Assembly: GCF_019703515.2 (NCBI RefSeq)
Contig: NC_059346.1
Span: 17,301,001 to 17,365,000, forward strand
Source: Myxocyprinus asiaticus
Taxonomy: Eukaryota > Chordata > Actinopteri > Cypriniformes > Catostomidae
Direction of reading: 5' to 3'
DNA length: 64,000 nucleotides
In this document: positions 57,820 to 64,000 of the stretch, one piece after another
Position numbering within the stretch: position 1 is the stretch's first letter
Layout of the letters: every line of letters begins with the position of its first letter
Notes under the pieces: generated by a model
Told to the model about the DNA's origin: nothing
What the model saw: only the letters and a program-made list of their open reading frames with translations
Databases searched by the model: none
Program-made: the position numbers and the translations under genes

Positions 57820-59296
57820 GTGGTCAACTACGGTGGCAAATCCCCCATGCAGACTGTCAGACCCAAAGAAAGGGTAATGGTGACTTCTAGCCCCATCACT
57901 TCTCTCCCACCAGCTGGAACAGTTAGTTCATCAAATGACCTTTTGCTGAAGATTGTGGAGATAACAAGGCAGCAAAGCGAGAGACAGAGCTTTTGGAGAG
58001 AGTCCTGCTACACAGCACTCCACGAGCATCACCCCAGTCGTCATGAGTGTCATCACTGCATCAGACAGCTCAGACCAGGATCCTGCAATCAGTGGAGAGG
58101 GAACAGCCGAAAGATGATGCTAGCCCAAGTGATGTCAGCTCAGACATTCCTCCCTGGCTGCAGTCTGCAAGACCCCAACCACCATTTGTTGAAGAATTGT
58201 CTGAAGAGCTGAGGAAAACCCAAATCATGGGCCCTCATTTCCAGTCACCACCCCCTGTGGTGCCCCAAGGCAGATAATCCACCGGTATGTCTCGCCATGT
58301 GGCACACTGGTGTCAGAGCCCTGGATGAAGCCAGTGCCACCTATCCCTGAACCAAAAATGAGCCGACCCACACAGTTTCCTTGCTACCAAGAGCCAACAT
58401 CAGATGCAACTCCAGCCCATAGCCAGTCTTTTTCAGAGACTGGGCCAATGCCACAGTTCTCACAACCAGTTATAAGCTCCCAGCTTAATGCTGATGCGGT
58501 GCCCTATTTTCCCCCTAACATCCCACCATACTGGCTTCCTACAGTAGAGGGCCCCACTTTCCCAGACTTCATCAAAGAGGAGAGAGCCCAGTATGTGGAA
58601 CTGCGAATGGCTCTGGGTAACCTGCTCCACCCCTATCTACCAGAACATTATAAATACTCCATCCTTCTCAAACATGTGAAAGTGCTGAATGCCCACAGAC
58701 TGGTATTAGCACATGCTGAGTCAGTCATGCCTTACACCCATGCCTTACAAGCCCTTGACAGAAGGTATGGTCGACTCTATCAGTTTATGCTAATGGCAGT
58801 AGAGACTCTGGAGAACTTACCTCCAATCCGTGCTGGAGATGAACGAGCATTTGATGATTTCTCCCTTAAAGTGCAAGCCATAGTCAGCATGCTCAAAGCC
58901 CTGAAGGAGGACGGGGTTGAGGAGCTGCACAGTGGGTGTAATGTAAAGCTCCTCCTGAACAGACTGCCACGTTCACAACAAACCCAATTCAGGAGGCATT
59001 ACCTCAAGGGCAACCCCGACAAGGTGAAGTTTTCCCTCATTGAGTTTGCAGATTGGTTGCAGCTGGAAGCCAACTGCATGGAGTTTGACCCACCTGATGG
59101 GGCTAGAGCTGCAAAGAGGGATCAAAGGGCATCAATTAAGGGACAGGGCAAACAGACCACCATACTGCATGGAGCAGAGCAGGAGAAGCCAAACCCAGTG
59201 TGGCCCGAACCAAAGCACCAACCAAGTACAAAGCCATCTGCCCATACTGCAGTGCTGAACACAACCTCAGCCAGTGCACTGCATTTGCAGCACTAA
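57820..59296 (+). pseudogene. BEL/Pao gag-like region
   Basis: Frames at 57820-58212, 58047-58277 and 58310-59296 (328 codons) are successive pieces of one polyprotein N-terminus. The first has LLLKIVEITRQQSERQSFWR; the last contains PYWLPTVEGPTFPDFIKEER and FEDFSLKVQAIVSML-type helical text typical of BEL/Pao capsid. There are two frame changes and no functional start context. Confidence 0.7.
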
Positions 59297-60042
59297 CTAA
59301 AGACCAAGTAACTGGATGGATTAAAGACAATAAACAGTGCTGGAGGTGCGCATGGCCCCATGTGGCAAAGGATTGTGACCTCAAGAAACCCTGTCATCTT
59401 TGCCAAGGTAAACACCTTTCTGCATTCCACAACATCAATCAGCGGGAATGTGAGGTCACCAATGAAAGCAGCACCCTTTACAACTCAACCACAGAGACTC
59501 TTTACCTAGACCAACCTCGCTGCGGTGGCAAAGTGTTCCTGAAGGTTGTAATAGTCACCCTCCATCACCAACAGAGGGCTTTGGAAACCTTTGCAATACT
59601 TGACGATGGCTTAGAGCACACCATTCTGCTTGCCACATCTGCACAACACCTCAGCTTAAGGGGCAGCCCAGAGCAGCTGAAGTTACGAACTGTGCATCAA
59701 GATATTAGAACACTGCATGGTACCTACGTGACCTTTAGCTTATCCACCCCAAGTAACCCTCAGGAAAGGTTCACAATTCAGAGAGCCTTTACAGCAGGCC
59801 AACTTGGACTAGCAGAGTACACCTACCCTGTGTGCACCCTCCAAGATAAATACAGGCACCTCAGAGGGATACCCATACCCACTCTGTTTAAAGCACACCC
59901 TCTGCTCCTAATTGGTTCAGACCATACTGAGCTCATCACCCCAATTGAGCCAGTGAGACTGGGTCCACCTGGAGGTCCAGCAGCTGTCAGGACCTGTCTT
60001 GGGTGGACCTTGCAAGGCCCATCCAAGCACCTGCAGGAATAA
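59200..60042 (+). pseudogene. BEL/Pao zinc-knuckle and aspartic protease region
   Basis: This 280-codon frame overlaps the previous one in a different frame. Cys/His clusters: CPYCSAEHNLSQC, CWRCAWPHVAKDC and CHLCQGKHLSAFH (nucleic-acid-binding knuckles). The protease active-site-like segment is AILDDGLEHTILLATSAQHL, where the family normally has DDG-S. The end (GGPAAVRTCLGWTLQGP) leads into the RT linker. The frame stops at 60042. Confidence 0.75.
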
Positions 60043-60212
60043 CTCCCAGTTTCACAGTGTCTGTTCACTTCCTGCTGCTCTCCATCAGCTGAACTGTGTC
60101 GCTAAGTCGAGAAGCTATGGCAGATGGACATCCTGCCTTACCATAGTGAAAAGGTGGTGATAAGGTCACAACAAAACCAAGAAGTGTTGAATATGCTGGA
60201 GACACAGACTGT

Positions 60213-61341
60213 ATGGGTAAAAGTAGATGGAGTTGCTCGATATTCCACCCCCCTTTTGTGAATCATCCTGTTTTACATGCTCCAAAGGAGGCTGTGATGT
60301 GCCATCTCTGCAGCATTGAATGCAGACTAGCAAAGAGCCCACTGTTAGCTAGCAAATACCAAGAAGAGATCCAGAATCTGAAGGAAGCTGGCTATGCCAT
60401 TAAGATATCACCTCAGGAAGCAGCCTTGTCTGAGGAATCATGGTATCTGCCTCACCATATCGTAACTCACAATGGAAAACACAGAGTGGTATTCAATTGC
60501 TCATACACCTACAATGGGGTGAATCTCAATAAACTGTTGTTATCTGGACCTACATTGGGGCCTTCCCTCCTGGGAGTGTTAATCCATTTCAGAGAACACC
60601 AAGTGGCCATAAGTGGAGACATTAAGGGGATGTTTCACCAGGTCTGCCTCCTCCCCAAAGACAGACCCCTTCTAAGGTTTTTGTGGTCGGACCTAAAGAC
60701 TGAGCAACTACCTGATGTGTATGAGTGGCAAGTCCTTCCATTTGGCACAACCTGTAGCCCATGTTGTGCGACCTTTGCCGTGCAAAGACACATCTTCACC
60801 CACTGTCAGAAGGGTGACAAAACACGGCTGTTTTTATGTTGACAACTGTTTACAGAGCACTGACGAACTAAGGTCCCTGCTAGCATCAGGTGGATTTGAA
60901 ATCCGTCAGTGGGTGAGCAATGAAGCTTCAGTTGTTAGCCATCTCCCTAAAGAGGTCAGGTCAGAGGGCACCAGGTTGTGGATCACCCACAATCAGGCAG
61001 ACCCCCAAGAAATGACCCTTGGACTAAGCTGGAACTGTGTACCTGACACCCTTCATTACTGCCATCATCCACTAGCCTACCAGGAGGTAACAGTGAGAAA
61101 TATATACCAGGTCTTTGCCAGTCAGTATGACCCCTTAGGCTTCATACTCCCATTGACCACCAGAGCTAAAACCTTGGTGAGACAATTGTGGGTAAAGGAA
61201 CGAGAGTGGGATGATCCACTTCTCCCCTCTGAACTGCTCAAAGCTTGGAATATCTGGGAAGCCAAACTGGAGCATCTACCTCTGATCACCATACCTCAGT
61301 GCTATGTGTCTGCTACACTAGATGTGCCAGGAGTACAATGA
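60213..61341 (+). pseudogene. BEL/Pao reverse transcriptase, frameshifted
   Basis: The first frame (60213-60842) covers WYLPHHIVTHNGKHRVVFNC, then ISGDIKGMFHQVCLLPKDRP (motif A, Asp) and EWQVLPFGTTCSPCCATFAV (motif B). The second frame (60715-61341) continues with FYVDNCLQSTDELRS (motif C, the YVDN variant usual in this clade) and FEIRQWVSN. The frameshift lies at about 60800. The catalytic Asp residues of motifs A and C are present but in different frames. Confidence 0.82.
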
Positions 61342-61794
61342 AAACTCCACATCTTCTGCGAAGCATCCGAAGCAGCCTATGGGTCAGTGGCATACCTCTG
61401 TACTGAGCACCAAGGAGGGGTGTAGCTGGCATTCATCATCGCCAGATCCAGAGTGTCTCCCAAAAGGTAACAATCAGTGCCTAAGCTGGAACTCTGTGCT
61501 GCACTCACTGGAGCAGAGCTAGCCAAGCTACTCCATAGCAAAATCTCATTAGAGATTAGGAACACATTCCTATGGAGTGACTCAACAACAGTACTCACCT
61601 GGCTGAAATCAGAGTCTTGCAGATTCAAAGTGTTTGTGGGAGCAAGAGTAGCTGAGATCCAAGAACTTACTGAGGGTCACTGTTGGCGCTATGTGGATTT
61701 GGCAAACAATGCAGCAGATGACATCACACGTGGCAAGACTTTGCTTGAATTATCACAGCCCAACAGATGGAGAAAGGGGCCTCACTTCCTCTAA
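61342..61794 (+). pseudogene. BEL/Pao RNase H region
   Basis: Read in the frame after the stop at 61339: LHIFCEASEAAYGSVAYLCT, interrupted by two further in-frame stops, then PKLELCAALTGAELAKLL and FLWSDSTTVLTWLKSES, ending VDLANNAADDITRGKTL. These are the four RNase H positions. The first, normally Asp in FCDAS, is Glu here. The later Glu and two Asp are kept. Confidence 0.78.
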
Positions 61795-61836
61795 CTACCA
61801 ACTGAGTCATGGCCAGAAATCTCTGCCACTGGACTC

Positions 61837-62925
61837 TTGAATGACCCCAATGAACTCATTGTGTCATTGTTATGGATACTGGATCATCAGTGCCAGTATT
61901 CAACTTTTGAAGAACTCTTAGAGGCAACTTGCAGGTCCCAGCATGGGGCGGCAGGGGGCACAGGTGACCCAGGTGCACCAGAGTATCAGCAAGCAGAAAC
62001 TAGCTTATTAAGGCAAGCCCAGTTGGACAGTTTTCCCAAGGAGTATCAGGCCATCATAATTTTCAAACGCATGACCACCCGCTGTGTCCATCTGGTGAGT
62101 AATATGCATTTACATTTACATTTATGCATTTGGCAGACACTTTTATCCAAAGTGACTTACAGTGCACTTATTACAGGGACAATTTGCCTGGAGCAACCTG
62201 GAGTTAAGTGCCTTGCTCAAGGACACAATGGTGGTGGCTGTGGGGATTGAACCAGCAACCTTCTGATTACCAGTTATGTGCTTGAGCCCACTACACCATC
62301 ACCACACCGCACATGGATGCAGACACCTTCCTGTTGGCCCTTAGGCGTATGATTGCTCGAAAAGGAATTCCCTTTGAAATTATGGCTGATAAGGGCACCA
62401 ATTTCCATGGGGAGATAGAGAGTTGCGTGAAACCTTTAATGCCATGAATCCAGATCTCCAAAACCAACTAGCCAAACAGAAAATACAGTTCCATTATAAC
62501 CCCCCAAATGCTCCACATTTCAGAGGTATGTGGGAGTGCAAAATCCGCTCAGAAAAGGCTGCCCTTTATACCACAGTAGGGTCCCAGGTACTCACAGAGG
62601 AAGTCCTCAGAACACTTCTCATAGAGGTTGAGTCCATACTCAATGCGAAACTTCTGGGGTATGTCTCCTCTGATGTGGCAGATCCAGATCCGGTGACTCC
62701 AAACTACCTGTTGATGGGGCGGCCAGATGCATCTCTACCGCAAGTAGTATATCCAGAGTCAGAGATGCTTAGTCGGAGGAGATGGCGCCACTCACAGGTA
62801 CTGGCAGATCAGTTTTGGACCAGCTTCATTAAGAATTACCTGCCCACCTTACAGTCATGGCAAAAGTGGACAACTGACCCCAGTAACCTCACAACTGGGA
62901 CCACTGTAATGACAGAAATATACTG
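61837..62925 (+). pseudogene. BEL/Pao integrase remnant with SINE insertion
   Basis: AQLDSFPKEYQAIIIFKRMT then TTRCVHLVSNM leads into the SINE. After it, MDADTFLLALRRMIARKGIP and DKGTNFHGEIE (second catalytic Asp region) continue, then HYNPPNAPHFRGMWECKIRS with the catalytic Glu. The Zn-binding HHCC domain and first Asp are missing, so there was an internal deletion before or beside the SINE. The C-terminal frame (62423-62947) ends in LINE sequence. Confidence 0.75.
62103..62312 (-). mobile_element. tRNA-derived SINE inserted antisense in the BEL/Pao integrase
   Basis: On the minus strand the head reads GTGGTGATGGTGTAGTGGGC (box A region TGGTGTAGTGG) and GGTTGCTGGTTCAATCCCC with a pol III B box (GGTTCAATCCC). 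A body follows, then a 3' tail ending GGATAAAAGTGTCTGCCAAA and TGCATAAATGTAAATGTAAA. The tail matches the end of the LINE at 19739. Confidence 0.82.
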
Positions 62926-64000
62926 GATCACTGCTGCACAACAATAAAGGATGCATATCGCTCTGTTCCTAGAGCAGCTTTGGGACTATCTGATCACTGT
63001 CTGGTTCATCTTCTTCCAACCTACAGACAGAAATTAAAATCTGCTAAGCCTGTAGTAAGGACTGTAAAGAGGTGGACAAACAAAGCAGAGCTGGAACTAC
63101 AAGTCTGCTTTGACTGCACTGATTGGAGTGTTTTTGAGGCTGCAGCCACAGACCTGGACGAGCTCACAGATACTGTTACATCATATATCAGTTTCTGTGA
63201 GGATATGTGCATTCCTACTAGGACTTATTTAACATTTAACAACGACAAACCATGGTTTACAGTGGAACTCAGGCAGCTTCGTCAGGCCAAAGAGGATGCT
63301 TACAGAGTTGGGGATAAAGTCTTGTACAATCAGGCCAGGAACACACTGAATAAGGGAATCAGAGTGGCTAAAAGAAGATGCTCTGAGAAGCTGAAAAACA
63401 GGTTTTCAGCTAATGGCCCTGCATCAGTGTGGAGTGGCATGAAACAACTTACGAATTACAGGACTCCTACCCCCAACCCTGTGGTGGACCAACAACTGGC
63501 TGACGACCTGAATGTGTTCTACTGTAGATTTGAAAGGCCCAATCTCACACCCCACACCCACTCTGAGCTTCACTTCACACAAACACCAACACCACCTGCA
63601 ACCCCCCTCCTCCCCCTCCTGCTACTCAACCTGCATTTAAGATCTGTGAAGATGATGTGAGCCGCGTCTTTCAAAAACAAAGGATAAGGAAAGCACAGGG
63701 ACCAGATGGCATTTCACCTGCATGTCTTAGATCCTGTGCTAACCAGCTGGCCCCCATCTTCACACAGATCTTCAATAGATCACTGGAGCAGTGTGAAATC
63801 CCATGCTGCTTCAAACATTCCACTATCATCCCCATCCCAAAGAAACCAAAAATCACAGGACTTAATGATTACAGACCTGTCGCCCTGATGTCTGTGGTCA
63901 TGAAGTCATTTGAGAGACTGGTGTTGGCCCACCTGAAGGACATCACTGGACCCTTTCTAGATCCCCTTCAATTTGCTTATCAAGCAAACAGGTCTGTGGA
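62926..64000 (+). mobile_element. Non-LTR retrotransposon running off the right edge
   Basis: Starts inside the endonuclease domain (DHCCTTIKDAYRSVPRAALG then [14 protein letters not shown]). The frame 62980-63660 covers the EN C-terminus and the linker to RT. After a frame change near 63655 the text reads VFQKQRIRKAQGPDGISPAC, IFNRSLEQCEIPCCFKHS and DPLQFAYQANRSVD, the RT fingers and start of the palm. A fish LINE of the CR1/L2/Rex1-like group (clade unsure), 5'-truncated at about 62926. Confidence 0.82.
62980..64000 (+). pseudogene. LINE ORF2 (endonuclease C-terminus and RT start)
   Basis: 226-codon frame 62980-63660 followed, after one frameshift near 63655, by the RT domain start including TIIPIPKKPKITGLNDYRPV. 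Cut by the window edge before RT motifs A-C. Otherwise well preserved, with few lesions visible. Confidence 0.8.

Larger units (their letters stand above)
57770..62925 (+). mobile_element. Decayed BEL/Pao LTR retrotransposon
   Basis: In order on the + strand: gag-like region, zinc-knuckle region, aspartic protease, reverse transcriptase, RNase H and integrase pieces, the layout of BEL/Pao elements. Frameshifts, stops and an internal integrase deletion make it non-functional. A SINE interrupts it at 62103-62312, and a LINE replaces its 3' end at about 62925. No pair of LTRs was found. Confidence 0.85.

Overview
This is eukaryotic, intron-containing, AT-rich DNA packed with vertebrate-type transposons. 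The repeat families (the TTAA-flanked AAAGGGATAGTTCACCC family, many Tc1-like elements, L2 and L1/Tx1-type LINEs, a BEL/Pao element, hAT-like MITEs) point to a teleost, most likely a cyprinid. There is no operon structure, no CRISPR array, and I saw no tRNA or rRNA gene. Most open frames are transposon fragments or chance ORFs.

I can support two host genes, both on the + strand. The first is a melatonin receptor of two coding exons (10528-10720 and 32243-33027) split by a 21.5 kb intron; it is closest to the Mel1c/GPR50 subtype. The second is vma21 (three coding exons between 43297 and 44877), the ER assembly factor of the V-ATPase. From memory, GPR50 and VMA21 are also neighbours on human Xq28. 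The order and orientation therefore look conserved, which supports the Mel1c assignment. At the left edge (about 590-910) there is a promoter-like segment with CRE-like and CCAAT sites and a minus-strand splice donor. It probably belongs to a gene running off the left side.

Layout. 1-10 kb: promoter-like edge, unassigned DNA, a CAGGGCTTGACATTAA-ended element, a dead Tc1 and a hAT-like MITE. 10.5-33 kb: the receptor gene, whose intron holds a three-level nest (L2 inside a TTAA-flanked element inside another L2), a truncated Tc1, two more L2-type LINEs, a hairpin MITE, an L1 3' end and a non-autonomous Tc1. 33.7-42.6 kb: a second copy of that Tc1, a hAT-like element with a perfect 8-bp target duplication, a 4.6-kb L1/Tx1 LINE, a 27-bp tandem repeat and two foldback elements. 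43-46.5 kb: vma21 and two MITEs. 46.7-54.6 kb: a Tc1 cluster, including one element with two identical 201-bp inverted repeats and only one visible coding lesion. 55.4-64 kb: a 337-bp MITE with a perfect target duplication, a decayed BEL/Pao retrotransposon interrupted by an antisense tRNA-derived SINE, and a LINE running off the right edge.

I found no undescribed biochemical system. The most useful observations are the conserved receptor-vma21 pair, a CLEAR-like E-box upstream of vma21, the young Tc1 element, the datable nested insertions, and a LINE and SINE that share a 3' tail. All family names come from reading motifs, not from database searches.
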